A stretch of 64,000 nt of DNA from Takakia lepidozioides (GCA_030704615.1 CM060734.1:21452001-21516000); one strand, 5' to 3'; counted from the first letter of the stretch, positions 21,813 to 33,001 are shown. Notes: generated from the sequence alone by a model not told the origin. Numbers and translations are program-made.

Positions 21813-22109
21813 TTGTTATCTTCGTTGCTAGCTGAAGGCCTCTGCTTCTGTTGCCTAACTCCGATTCTCGGTCATTTCCTTCTTCTCCTCTTTAAGTATT
21901 GCATCTGTTGTAGCTTATGGTTTTATAAGCTTGGTGTTTAGATGTAGCCTTCTTAGTCTTCTTCTAAGCTTTTCGCCTTCCTGTTGTTAGGCTCAGAGTG
22001 GAACCTCATTACTCAGCCTTCATGGCAAATGTAAGGTTATTTTTTCCTTACCCCCTTTTTTAATAAAGTTTTCAGGGCTACAATCCCCCTGTTCTCTTAT
22101 TTTATTATT

Positions 22110-22858
22110 TATTTATTTAAAAAAACCTGGGAGCGTGTGGAGGTAGGATTCCTCCTCACCTGATTATTCGGCCTGGATGAACGGATGTAGGATGTAGCTT
22201 GGATTAACTTACGCTTTATATAATGAGGATGAGCTGGATACAGCTTAGGGTTTAAATATAGATCTATCTTATTCTAATAGCTAGTTTAGGATCAGATTAG
22301 GATGGAACTAGATGATGTGGCCTCTTTCTATGGTTATGGTGGAACGACATCTGGCTACCTTGTGTGTATGCGCCATGTGGCCTTGGGATTAGATTATGCC
22401 CTAGTACTATTTAAACCGGAGTGTCGTGGCAAACGGGGTGGTGGATTTGATCTCAACAGTGTACGGGTGTGGCGTTGACTAGTGTACTTGAGTGCTTGCA
22501 TGAATGTGGTGTTGAGGCAGTGGATGTTAGAGTTCGTTGTGTCCTCTATGTGAGATTCCGTCCTCTTGGCCAGGCATGCGTTATAGACTACATTCCCGCT
22601 TTATCAATCTAAGCCGGTAGAGGAAGGGGGATAACCCCCTGGCGCCGGAATCGTGGTGGAGATGCGGGGTAACAAAATTTGTTAGCAGGGAATGTATGTT
22701 GTACGAGGCACCTGAACGTCAATAGATTGCGGTGGCAGTGTGCATGATTAGAAGGACGGAAGAAGGCAAAATGGCGCTCAGTGTGTGCAGTGTTGAGAAG
22801 AGCGCGAGTCTTTCTGTCTGTGCTTTCGTGCAATCTGTGAACTTTACGATTTTGAGTC
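22110..22858 (+). repeat. Possible LTR and leader of the plus-strand dUTPase element
   Basis: The stretch has a TATTTAAACC TATA-like box (about 22408). TGGCGCCGGAATCGTGG at 22640 begins like a tRNA-Asp-type primer site (TGGCGCC). It precedes a gag-like ORF on the same strand. LTR edges could not be fixed and no second copy is in the window, so this is tentative. Confidence 0.3.
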
Positions 22859-23775
22859 ATGGCGTCCAACTCTGAGCATGGGTGGTTTGATCCTGAGCAG
22901 TTCCCGTTCCCTCTCGCCGGTCAGACGCGCGACTTGGAGGCAGTGTACATTCACAAGCTCCTCCGCAACTTGCAGTCCGAGCATTGTGTCTACGTTGATT
23001 ATCCCGAAGGAGAGCCCCTCCCGTGCCCTAAGTTGCCACTGGATACACCATCCGAGTTCTGGGCGCAAACTTTTGAGGAGACTGCCCATAAGGAGGCCGC
23101 CAAAGAAGTTCACACCAGGGCGGAGCGCCGTGAACAAGGGCGCCGCATTCACAAGTCTCTGTAGGGAGCCTATGCTGCACGACCGTTGCTTAAGCTGCAT
23201 TCCAAAGAGATCGCTCTTCAAATTCCACTTGCAAATGCCAAGGAACAGCTACACAGGGGAGAATCACTCAGTTGGGTTGTGCTTGGCATTCCTCAATTTT
23301 CTGTGAGCCGTGGGTTGGGCATAGAGCTTGAAAGCTTTCTGCCGCCCAACAAACCGAGCCCTTTGTGGTTGTGGGAACTGGTGAAAGGCGGATCTGCCAT
23401 CGTGCTTGTTAATCTACAACCTAGGATTCCACCGGTTCCAACCCGGGACCCCACCTGGGAAGAGCTTATTTCTGGCATTGCTTCTAACAATTTCCCGTAT
23501 TGTTCCAGTGACATTGTTGTATTTCCAAGGATTTGTTTTCGCCAAGAAAGTGTTGGTCTGTGCAAACCCGCCTCCGGGGAGAGCTATCCCATTCACACCC
23601 TCCTGATTAAAGAGAAGGTCATCCCGTGCATTGTCCGAGTTACTTTCTAGCTCAAGAACGAGAAGGCGCAATTCCTTGGTGAAGGCGTGTACCTGCTATA
23701 TAAGCACCGCTACATCACTTCCCACTATGTGTCTGGGTGGGAATCGTATCTCAGTGCCCCTTCCAACAAGTAGTT
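22859..23775 (+). pseudogene. Gag-like ORF with two in-frame TAG codons
   Basis: From the ATG at 22859 one frame stays open for ~305 codons except for TAG at 23162-23164 and 23648-23650, and it ends in TAG near 23773. The N-terminus is WFDPEQFPFPLAGQTRD; the middle has a charged helix (TRAERREQGRR); the rest is mixed. No zinc knuckle and no named domain was recognised. Position after a candidate PBS and upstream of a protease-dUTPase ORF on the same strand suggests a gag. Both stops can arise from Gln or Trp codons by one transition. Confidence 0.45.
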
Positions 23776-24855
23776 GTGTTTCATTACTTCATGCAACTAC
23801 AAGAGATCCTGGCTTTTTTTACATCACGGTAGTTCACACCTGACTTTTCTTACACATAATCTTACATCCCTATAAAATCTCGTTGTTGTAGATTGAGCCA
23901 GTGTAAGAAAAGCCGCTTTGTGTAGACTAGTATACACCAAGCTCACACCTTCTGTGGTCAATGGTCGTTGACCGAGAAGGTGTCGAACAGGCTTATCTCA
24001 CACCAGTGTGAGAATGAGTCATATAGTGTAAGTTAATCGACACAATGGGGGTCAACTATGTAATGTGGCATGCTAACTAGACATGGTATGAGAAAGGTTA
24101 CTGGGCTTATCTTACACTAGTGTGGATTATGCCACATTGGTTGGACACATCGATTAAGGGACTCAGAGGTGGCATGCTGATTAGACATGGTATGAAAAAG
24201 GTTACTGGGCTTATTTTACACCAGTGTGGATTATGCCACATTGGTAGGACACGTGGATAAAGGGACTCAGGTCAACTATATGACTATGCGTATTAACCAA
24301 GGCTTGTCTCACAGTAGTGTGGAGTAAGTCACACTGTCGGTACACGTAGATATGTGAGAATGACAGGTGGCAAGTAGAGATAATTTAGCTCATATGAGCA
24401 AGTATGGATGATTTAGCTCATATCTGTGCAGTGCAAGAGACATGGGAGAGGTGGGGCAAGAGACATGCCTAGTCTAGCACCTTTCGGACAATATTGTAGA
24501 GAGGTCGTGGGCCTCGTGAAGTATCTCGAATGTGTGAGAAATCATGTTGCATGACTGTGACGGTATATATAACTATGACTAGACGTGTCACACTCTTTAT
24601 ATTTCAAAGTTGTTATGTGTATATACAATCAAACCACTTATGTTGTGCATGTGTGTAATAGGTGTGTTGGTTAGTGTATAGTGATTTAATGATGCTATAA
24701 TGAGGAGGTCTTAGGTTCAAGTGTCTATTGTCCAGTAATGTGTGGGATGGTGTGCGGTCAACCGTTGACCTGGGATGGGGCGGGGTCAATGGTAAACGCA
24801 TGACGTTCTTGCTGTTGCTAACACGACCAACGGCACGCGGCCTGACAGTGTTGCC
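23776..24855. repeat. Noncoding repeat-rich stretch with a 104-bp tandem duplication
   Basis: TGGCATGCTAACTAGACATGG at 24066 and its variant at 24170 begin two ~104-bp units, about 90% alike by eye. Short palindromes such as CACACCAGTGTG recur every 100-200 bases, as in decayed inverted-repeat elements. No ORF is supported. It separates the gag-like ORF from the downstream ORFs and may be an insertion. Confidence 0.5.
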
Positions 24856-25887
24856 TTGCCAGCGTCGCCACTCCCTGAGCCAACTGCTTGTATTCCGGCC
24901 CTTGTTGTTTCATTGGGTTCTCCTGGTAGTAATGATTATGATAATCTAGATGAGGCAGAGGCGTGGTCGCCAAGGTTTGAGAAATCTGACAGCTCTCTAG
25001 ATAGTTGTGATCCGGAGTACTATAATTTTGACAACTTTGTTGATCCTAAACCTGAGTATTTTGAGAGTAGGCAGCAGGCAGCAGAGTTAGAAAGGGATAT
25101 CGAGTTGTCGCAAGAAGTGGATGATATGTTGTGTGAGATATGTGATGAGGATCAGCTTTCGTTTGAGAGTATAGAAAGGGCTGTCGTGGGTGACCTTGCT
25201 GCATTAATCAGTCATCACGAAGCCCTGTTCACAAGACCTTTGCTTGAGCCTGGTGCGGTGGTGTCTAGGGCCAGACAACTTGCTAGGACAGAATTTGAGT
25301 TACGTAATGAAGAACGTTTGCCGTCTAGAACAATTAAGTCGCATTTCCTGCATCACCAATTGACCTAGTTAGAAGTGGGTTTGTATTTGCCTCTCTCTGG
25401 TGTTCGAAGTGGGGAGCTTCATCAGGGCCCTGGTTTGGTGGGGCGAAGGTGGTTGTCGTTGATGTTACAAGGCACGGGGGCTCTGATCTTGAGGGCGTTA
25501 CGGTTTCAGCTCCGACCTTGCGCCTTGGCGCCTACTTATTCACAGTTGGTTGATGGTTTGAAGGGTGGGGCCTTGACAGTGCAGTCATCTGATCTAATAG
25601 TCTTGGGTGTGGGTACTACTTTTGCTTCACAGCGGGTGGTTCGCCCGAGTGCGTTTGAGAGCTTGAATGACTATTCGAACTCGGCTGTGCTTTTGCGCAC
25701 GTGAAGAGATGGTGACACTGCCCGCGTAGGTTTTTGGCTTAAGGAAGCTTACGGCTGGGAGTGGCTGGCATTGGGAGTCTACGAGCTGCAGTCACACAAG
25801 GTGCTGAAGGTTGTGTATTGTTCCACTTGGGTTCCAGAGGTCAGCTCCCCGAGCGCTCGGCCCACTCTCCATATCCCTGCTGCTTAA
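24856..25887 (+). pseudogene. Unrecognised retroelement ORF between gag-like and protease ORFs
   Basis: One plus frame runs from 24856 to a TAA at about 25885, interrupted by TAG (25366-25368) and TGA (25702-25704). The first 170 residues are very acidic (DEAEAW, ELERDIELSQEVDDML, ICDEDQ). After the first stop the sequence is more basic and hydrophobic. No domain was recognised. It lies upstream of the protease-dUTPase on the same strand and may belong to that element's polyprotein. Confidence 0.35.
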
Positions 25888-26480
25888 AGGTTAACTTTCC
25901 AATCTACTTTCATTTCTTGCATGCTAGGTGATTCTAGAACTACTTGGCTGAGATCAGGAAGGCAGAGGTCCATGAATAGTTCAGGGGAGCCGCTGGCCGA
26001 AGGTGTAGTAGAAATGAACGAGGGATAGGACAACCTGCAGGCAGGTAATTTCGGGGCCAATGATGATGAATTTTTGAACGATGGTACGTTGACACCGGTC
26101 GTAGAGTCCCCAGCTGGTATTGCGTTGGTAGATGAGGGTTCTGGGATAGCCAACCCCGAGGGTCTCTCTGTTTATGTTCAAGGTGATGAAGCCATGATGG
26201 CTAGACAAACCAAGCCTACGCTGGCTCGGGAATTGATCGGTCTACCCTCCCATCCTGTTCATATTCAGGGGGTAGACAGGTCTGGTTCGGATGTTTGGGC
26301 TACTATGAGCGGTATGCCGACCCCAGTGACGAGTACGATGCATGTACCTGTGATTAGTCTCCCTAATCCCACTCTTGGGGGAGGGACTAGTTCTTTGAAT
26401 TCAAGGCAAGAGGTCAATCATCTACCAACCCTACCTCTCTTGTACCAACTCAAGTTGTTTTATCTACTAACTTTAAGGCC
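25888..26480 (+). pseudogene. Low-complexity polyprotein segment leading to the protease
   Basis: A plus frame (26074-26496) reads through a Thr/Pro/Gly-rich region without a recognised domain; a TAG occurs at about 26028. It ends one frame away from the protease ORF and is probably the linker between the upstream ORF and the protease. Confidence 0.35.
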
Positions 26481-27260
26481 TTGCATTGTCCTCTGAGCAG
26501 ACGAGCTGCTGACCAGCAGATCAATCCCCTTGTGGCTCATTGTCACATCCATGAGCTAAGCTTTCCTTGCGTGATTGATACAGGATGCACCATATCTGCC
26601 ATACCTTTGAGTGTAGTAAGAGTCCTTAGTCTTAAGCTATGCCCTGCTTCAGGAATTGAGGTTTTGATTGCTGATGGGTCAAGATATGAGCCTTTGGGAC
26701 TAGTTACTGTGCCCATCAGGATTCACAAGAAAGAGGTGGTGATAACCTGCATAGTTACAATTGGGGAACAATTCCTGCTAGGCCTTGACTGGATGACTGG
26801 AGCTGGTGCCACCATCAGCCTGGCAAACTATTCCCTTCACTTTAGCAATGGTGAAGGACATGAGATTATGGTCCCCTTGAAAGCAGTGAAAATCAAGGCT
26901 GGGTCTGCTACGGCCAATCTATCCAGAGTCCAGGCCATGGTCAAAGAGGTACAACAAAACTATCATTCCAACCTCTATTGGAATGATTTTTACAAATTTC
27001 AGCCTGATCTTCAACTCTTATATCAATGGCATGTTCCTAGTGCTGGTGGTAAAATAGGGATGCCCATAGCTGTTCCATGGAATTCCACCCTAATTCGTGC
27101 ACCTCTCAACGTAACCATCCCTGCCATGACCCAGAAAGTGGTCAAATATGGCATGGCCTTCCTCTGTCCAGCTGCTCACTTCTTGGAAGTTGAAGGATAG
27201 AGGAGACTGACTGCCCTTAAGCATTGCCTGGTGGCCACATGTGTTATAGATAGGGACCCA
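26481..27260 (+). pseudogene. Retropepsin-dUTPase fusion of a plus-strand LTR element, copy 1
   Basis: Residues ~30-120 form a retropepsin: CVIDTGCTISAIP (active-site D-T-G), LGLVTVPIRIH and LLGLDWM. A ~60-residue linker follows. Then STLIRAPLNVTIPAMTQKVV and GMAFLCP align with the first strands of trimeric dUTPases (IPP ... TGI..P). A TAG at 27198-27200 interrupts where copy 2 has Trp; beyond it the same frame reads RRLTALKHCLVATCVIDRD, matching the GVID motif region. dUTPase hydrolyses dUTP to keep uracil out of new DNA. Related to 52460-53316. Confidence 0.65.
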
Positions 27261-27671
27261 ATTGTAGTGATTGGGGCGCGCGGTTGGTTCAAGGTTATCT
27301 TCCTCGTCAAAGAGGGTTCGAGGTGAACCCTTGCTCAAGGTGATGCCAAAAGCGGCATCATGAGCGGTTGCAAACAATGTTGTTGCAGTAAGGCGATTCG
27401 ATCCTCGGGGAGGATCGTTCCTTGGCCTTGAAGTAGGCCAAGAAGAGTGCACTGGGAGGAGCTTGAGAGGCTGCACCCTTGGCCGAGACTTGGAGGAAGT
27501 CGGCCGAACTAGCTAGTGGAGAGTAGAGTCAAGTGTGGGGTTTGGTTCTTTGCCATGGGACGTCATGGTACGGAAACAAACTCCTTGATGTGGGACGCCA
27601 CAACTTGGATGTTCGTTTCCACAAAATGGACAAGACAATGAGGACATCGACTCCCTGTTGGTAGGGGTGTG
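27261..27671. other. Unassigned flank left of solo LTR E1
   Basis: No coherent ORF. A short minus frame (27812-27513) has CPFCGNEHPSCG but crosses the LTR edge, so it is not credible as a gene. Confidence 0.3.
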
Positions 27672-28398
27672 TGTCGCGGCCCTTTGCCTTGAGGGCAGGG
27701 GGTCAGGACACAAGAGGGGCTGCCCCTGTGGTGGGGGCAGTGGCAGCGATAGGTATGGGGGGCTGAAGCACCCTTGAGTGCCCAAGACACTCAAAGAGGC
27801 GGAGGCGCTCACTAGGTGGAGCCCCGCACACCGGGTTGCGGTGGGGGTGGCTCCACAAGGGGTGGTGGTAGCTTAGCGGGACTTAGTGGGGGTGGCATAG
27901 GACTCACCTTGGGGCGGAGACCTCGTGGTGGGAGTCGTGGGGAGTCTTGGGACTCATCACGGTCCATAGGGGCCGTGGTGGGTGGGCCAAGACTCACCGC
28001 GACTCATCACCGGGAGTTGAGGGTGTTCGTGGTGGTTCGCCATAAAATGGCATGGTTGTTTGTGAAACCCCCGCGGACAGCTACAGATGTATATATATAG
28101 GGAATAGTAACCCCAAGAACGGTGCAAGCCCGTTGGTGACCAAAAACTAGTGAGTAAGCGAGCGAGCCGGAAAGCGACCAAAGAGTGGGGAGCTGTTCCG
28201 GACTGCCAACTACCAAAGGGAATTCCGCTGGTTCCAAATCGTTGGAGGGTTCTTTGGGAGATCAAAGGGGGACCGTTATGCCCCTGTGAGTAGCCGGAGC
28301 TCCAAGTTGGCATGGCGGCCAGGTTGGGAGTTAGGCGCGCGCATCAAGCGAGTATCTATGACTTGAGGGGGGAGCTTACCGAAGTGAGGTGCGCGACA
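27672..28398 (+). repeat. Solo LTR of family E (E1)
   Basis: 727 bp, beginning TGTCGCGGCC and ending GCGCGACA, inverted relative to 51727-52452. Flanks are GTGTG (27667-27671) and ATGTG (28399-28403), a 4-of-5 match compatible with a target-site duplication. It interrupts the RT of element B right after GVLQGHIV. Confidence 0.75.
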
Positions 28399-29108
28399 AT
28401 GTGTCCTTGAAGTACCCCTGAGTTCACACAGAAAGTACATTTTTCTGGATTCAGACTCAGACCTCTCATTCTGCATCTGGCCAAACATAATTCCAACTTC
28501 TGCAAGTGCTCATTCTTAGAGCTGTACACACTGAAGTCATCTAAGAACACTTGCATGAAATCATCCAGATACTCGTGGAAGGATTCACTTATCACTCTCT
28601 GAAAAGTTGCTGGTGCATTACAAAGTCCAAAAGGCATGACTTTGTATGCATAAGCACCCCAGTCTGTGATGAAAGCTGTCTTTCCCTAGTCTTCTTCCGC
28701 AACTTGCACTTGGTTATATCCACTGAAGCCATCCATGAATGAGTACATCTCATGGCCTGCCACAGTGTCCAGTACCACTTTTGTGAATGGCAAGAGAAAG
28801 GGATCTTTATTTGTACAAGCATTCAACTTCTTATAGTTCACACAAACTCTCAGTTTGCTATTCTTCTTGGGAACTATCACAATGGGTGACAACCAAGTTG
28901 TATAATCTATTGGGTATATGAACTTAGCCTCAGCCAACTTCTTGATCTCTTCCCCAACCTTCTGTGAATAGTTGGGATTCATCCTGTACCTTGCCTGTTT
29001 AATTGGTACTGACCCTGGTTCCAGTTCAATCTTATGCTGGAAAATCTCAAGGGGTATCCCATGTAAATACATCCTTGTATTTGATAAACAGGCTCTTAGC
29101 CTCCTCAA
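28399..29108 (-). pseudogene. Reverse transcriptase of element B (truncated)
   Basis: Pieces 29108-28686 and 28637-28399 carry YRMNPNYSQKVGEEIKKL, WLSPIVIVPKKN, LRVCVNYKKLNACT, YSFMDGFSGYNQ, MPFGLCNAPATFQR and VFLDDFSVYSS (the F/Y-x-DD box). A TAG at about 28688 (after VAEED) separates the pieces in frame. The domain stops in GHIV at the LTR E1 insertion, so connection domain and RNase H are missing. Confidence 0.8.
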
Positions 29109-30438
29109 AGAACTCTGGCTCCAAGTCAGCTCCTACTTTCACCATTCTGGGTTCCTCCTCAGTTCCCACATTCACGTCTCTCACCTGCTCTTCAGCTGTG
29201 ATTGTCCATCCAGCCACTACTTCATCCTGTAAACTCACAGTGGCTGGTTTATCTAGGATTTCCATTTCTCCCTCTCTTTCCTCATAGAAATGTGGTGGGT
29301 AACTACTTGTTTCCCCCTCAATTGGTGTTGCTGTCACTACACCACAACAGATACCTTTAAAACAACTTAGGCCTCCCAGTTGCATTTCTGCAACCTGCTC
29401 CCACTCTGGGTGCGCAGCAAACAGGGTAGCTTCCTGCTCCTCATCAAGTCCTCCCCTCCAATCATACTCTCTGACTCCACGAGGTCTTCTGGTAGCAGGT
29501 AGCCTACTAGATTTCCTAGTGGTGACTTGTATCTTGTGCTTCCCATCATGCACAATCAGTAACTGGGAATTCCAGTCATGGAATACCCTGGCCTGTTTCA
29601 GCCATGGTCGACCCAGCAATAAGGAATAAGCTTCCATGACATCATCCATTTTCAACACAGTCACTGTGATCTTAAAAATCATCTCTTGGATCTGTATCTT
29701 TACTCCTCTTATCAAGCCTAAAGGCTGTACACTCCTTTGATCTGCCATTGTTACTGTAAATGGGGCTGGTTTCATGTTACTCAGACCAAGTTTCCGCCTT
29801 AATTGGTCTGTCATAATATTCACTCCCGAACGTCCATCTATCAGTACATCGGTCAAGTCTGTGCTCCCAATTTTCAATTGGATTACTGGCATAGAATCAT
29901 CAAAGTCCGTGACTATTTCTCGCCCTTCAGGCCTCACATTATAACTTGTCACCTTGCTATTCAGGTCTGTGTTTTCTGTCACATGAGCAATCTGATTAAT
30001 TGCTTGATACAGCCTGTGCCTACAATGAGGTGCCACAGCCAATAGCTGTCCAATGGTAATCTCAACTTTGGTCTGGCATATTACTTCAACCAAAATCCCT
30101 TCACTACTCTGCACTTGTGCAGCTTCTTTCTTCACTTCATCTTCACCCTCTCCATCTTCTCTATCAGAGTCAGAAGTATCTGCCATAGGGATATCAGTAT
30201 TCTTCTGCATTTCCCTTATGGTGTCAGTCACTTCCCTGTGTAGTTCCTTCTCATCTCTCCAAGCCTCATCATCTTCAGTCACATCATTGCCATCCTCATT
30301 ACCATCTTCTTCCTCATCCACTGGAGGTGTTAGTTTAGCTTTGCTTCTGGTTACTATCATTGTACTTACTTCTGGTACAAAACATGGCCTAACCATGTGA
30401 GCTGCCACCACTGGGCCCTCATTCACAGGAGCTCTCAT
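29047..30438 (-). CDS. Protease region of element B Pol
   Basis: The 463-codon minus frame has an acidic start, then a retropepsin-like fold: VLIDGRSGVNIMTD (normally D-G-G-S-G; here G to R in the active-site loop), PLGLIRGVKIQI and SLLLGRPWLKQARVFHDW. The last ~150 residues are the usual linker to RT, ending FIKYKDVFTWDTP; the RT continues in an overlapping frame from 29108. The Arg in the active-site loop suggests an impaired enzyme. The protease would release Gag and Pol products in the particle. Confidence 0.7.
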   Translation of the reverse strand: MRAPVNEGPVVAAHMVRPCFVPEVSTMIVTRSKAKLTPPVDEEEDGNEDGNDVTEDDEAWRDEKELHREVTDTIREMQKNTDIPMADTSDSDREDGEGEDEVKKEAAQVQSSEGILVEVICQTKVEITIGQLLAVAPHCRHRLYQAINQIAHVTENTDLNSKVTSYNVRPEGREIVTDFDDSMPVIQLKIGSTDLTDVLIDGRSGVNIMTDQLRRKLGLSNMKPAPFTVTMADQRSVQPLGLIRGVKIQIQEMIFKITVTVLKMDDVMEAYSLLLGRPWLKQARVFHDWNSQLLIVHDGKHKIQVTTRKSSRLPATRRPRGVREYDWRGGLDEEQEATLFAAHPEWEQVAEMQLGGLSCFKGICCGVVTATPIEGETSSYPPHFYEEREGEMEILDKPATVSLQDEVVAGWTITAEEQVRDVNVGTEEEPRMVKVGADLEPEFFEEAKSLFIKYKDVFTWDTP

Positions 30439-30439
30439 C

Positions 30440-32401
30440 TCATTCTAGTGTCTAATCCAGAATGGACAGGTTGCTTTACGATGTCCTGCCTGATTACAAT
30501 AGTAACACAGTTCTTCACCATTGGGTCATCGCCCTTGGTCTGCTCTGGGATTATTTCTATAATCCTGATTCTCTGGCTGGTAATTTCCCCTGGAATTACC
30601 CTGATGGTTGCCTCTGGGATTTCCTTGGTAATTCCCTCTTGGATTACCTCTCCCCGTCATACCATTAATATATCCATCAGGCCTACCATAGTGGTCCTGA
30701 TCATTGTTTCTTCTTGGCTGGGGCTACACTTGATGCACCCTCACTTGCCTAGGTTCTCTTGCAGTTGTCCTTCTGTTGTAATAACAATTCTCAATAGAAT
30801 GGTGATCCATTTTATAGATAGTACAGTGTTTCTCCTTCATGTGACATTCAGCTGTGGTATGGCCTTTATTCTGGCATTTTGCACACCAAACACCCTTCCT
30901 CCAATGTGTTGCAGCCTCTGTGGCATACTTCTTCAAGATCTCCTCCAGTCTTTTCTCATAGTTTTCCCTCTTCAACTTCTCCTTTTTCTTACTATTCCTT
31001 TTGAGCTCTTGCTCTTCTTCTTCATTTGACTCATCCTCAGAGTCCTCATCATCCCTTTTATCTATTCTGAGCATTCTCAATTGCTCAATCATGTTGGCTG
31101 TTTCAAATGCCTCCTCCACTGTATTATGGGGTAACATATCCATTTTCTTTTGCAACTCTGGTCTTAGTCCACTCACAAACCAGGTCTTCTGTAACCCTGG
31201 CGCTGGTACAGCAGCCAGCTTTTTCATCATTAACTCCATCTTTTCCATGTATTCCTCAACAGTTTCATGCTTCTTTTGCCTTAACTGTTGTAAACTTCCA
31301 TACACTTCATCCTTAGTTTTGTTTGTCCTGAACCTGTTTTGGAATGCCGTACTAAGGCCATTCCAGGTTAGGAAATGATTATCTGGAAATCTTGCATACC
31401 ATTCACCTTCTTTCTTGATAAGTGAACAAGGAAACAGTCTCATCTTGACATCATCTCCACTCTCATTGTTCACAATACACATGTGCTCAAATTGGCTAAT
31501 GTGTACATCAGGATCCCCTTTCCCTACATATATTGGAAAATGTGGTTTTGCCCGTGTTGGAGGTACCGCCATCTGTGGCCCTACACCCTGCCCTCTGGCA
31601 GGTGCTGGTCCTCTTGTTGGTGCTGGTCCTTGAGCACTCCCTGCTACTGGCCCCTCTATACTCACAGTATTCCCAGCTCCAGTTGCACTACTTCCCACAC
31701 TCCCTGTCCCCCTAGAGCCAGATCCAAGCACTACTTCCCACACTCCCTGTCCCCCTAGAGCCAGATCCAAGCTTCCCGCCTGATCACCCTGAGCCGACAC
31801 CTTCGTTGGCCTGTGATTCAAGTGCTCCACTTGATCCAGGTCCAACGGGTTGGGATGTCCTGGTTGTAGTTTCAACCTCAACTGTTGGGTCTACTTCTTC
31901 ATACTCCTCATCTTCCAAATTCTTCTCTCTGTTTTCATCTTCCAAGTTCTTTTCTTGGATTTCTTCTTCCTCACTCATGTAACTCAACTGGAGTGGTGTG
32001 GGAGAGTCTGAACTCTCCGTTGGTTCTGTCACATCTTCCTCTCCATCTTTATCTTGTAATTCAGAAACTGGAGTTCCTGCCTTTGGTGTCCCATGCCAAC
32101 TCTTATCAAAGATTTCAATCAAATCCTTGATCCAGGGATGTACCTCAGATCTCTCCCCTCGTGGTTGATCTTCTTCTTGTACCAAATCCCTTAATCTTTC
32201 TTGTAAAGAATAAGAAGGAGTGGCATCCAACTCTGGTTCCTCCGGTATGGGTGATGTACTCTTCAATCTTAATGGTGTGAGAGGTCCAGACGATTCTCCT
32301 ATGTCTATTCCTCTCTCCCAAAGATATGGATAATTAGCTTTCAAATAACTTTCTCTTTTTGCTGAATATCTGTGAAGTCTAGCTTCTCTTTCATCACTCA
32401 T
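30440..32401 (-). pseudogene. Gag of element B
   Basis: From the ATG at 32401 (MSDEREARLHRYSAKRE) the acidic N-terminus runs to a TGA at 31784. In the next frame (31881-30724) come HFPIYVGKGDPDVHISQFEHM, MRLFPCSLIKK, AFQNRFRTNKTKDEV and LQQLRQKKHETVEEYMEKM: the gag core. Zinc knuckles follow: CAKCQNKGHTTAEC near the end, and CYYCNQAGHRKATC in the region 30440-30520 beyond a stop, with RGN repeats (NPRGNYQG) between them. Two lesions explain the break: the TGA and a 43-bp tandem duplication that shifts the frame. Confidence 0.75.
31685..31770. repeat. 43-bp tandem duplication inside gag B
   Basis: GCACTACTTCCCACACTCCC starts at 31685 and again at 31728, and both copies continue alike for 43 bp. 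Removing one unit would bring the two gag frames into register. Confidence 0.85.
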
Positions 32402-32421
32402 GTCCCATGTCTTTCATATCT

Positions 32422-33000
32422 TCAATGAGGCAATAACCAAAACTCTCTTCTATAGTATCTCTCGTATATGCCTGGGTTTCTTTCAAGCTTCAATGCACCC
32501 TTGGCTATACTAAAAGTCTCTGTTACCATATAACCATATGGCAAGCACGTCTGAAAAGCTGTTCTTGGTGTCAATTTGATCCACAGGATATCCTTAGGAA
32601 TCCAATTCTTTACCAGTACCAACTCTTCATGCATATGAGTGTAAACATTCACTTTCCGTTCCTCCCAGCCTTCAAACTCCACTCGTTTTATGGATAGCAA
32701 CGCTATCACATAAACCAGCGTTGGTAACCAACTTGCTCTCCCTCTACAGGCCACTTGATAAATCTTTATCACTCCTTTCTCCAGACCCCACTCAGGATCT
32801 GCATCATGCACTCTCTTAAGAATGTTTTCTTTGCAACCGTCTGGCAATTCCAAGAATCTCTGAAAGAATTGCTTAGACAACCTTTCTTTCTCAGTTCCAT
32901 AGGGAATTTGATTCACATCAAATTCTTTAATTCTCCAACCACCATGATCCCACCAGATGCTTGTCACATCTGGTTGTTTTTGACCCAGTATGATTGCCAA
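32422..33000 (-). CDS. Intact pre-gag ORF (ORF0) of element B
   Basis: 192 codons open from the PBS region (a TTG codon at 33000) to 32422, ending 21 bases before the gag ATG. Features: ILGQKQPD near the start, WWDHGGWRIKEFDV, QFFQRFLELPDGCKENIL, WGLEKGVIKIYQVACRGRASW, a hydrophobic segment (LPTLVYVIALLSI), then VKNWIPKDILWIKLTPR and a Tyr/Arg-rich end. No named domain was recognised. A broken homologue occupies the same place in element A. It may be a separate short protein or be translated into gag by reinitiation; no early ATG is evident. Confidence 0.6.
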   Translation of the reverse strand: MAIILGQKQPDVTSIWWDHGGWRIKEFDVNQIPYGTEKERLSKQFFQRFLELPDGCKENILKRVHDADPEWGLEKGVIKIYQVACRGRASWLPTLVYVIALLSIKRVEFEGWEERKVNVYTHMHEELVLVKNWIPKDILWIKLTPRTAFQTCLPYGYMVTETFSIAKGALKLERNPGIYERYYRREFWLLPH

Positions 33001-33001
33001 A

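Noticed and set aside
22859-27260. Endogenous plant pararetrovirus
   Set aside because: A plus-strand gag-like plus protease order was considered, but no movement-protein or caulimovirus RT motif was seen and the dUTPase fusion points to an LTR element.
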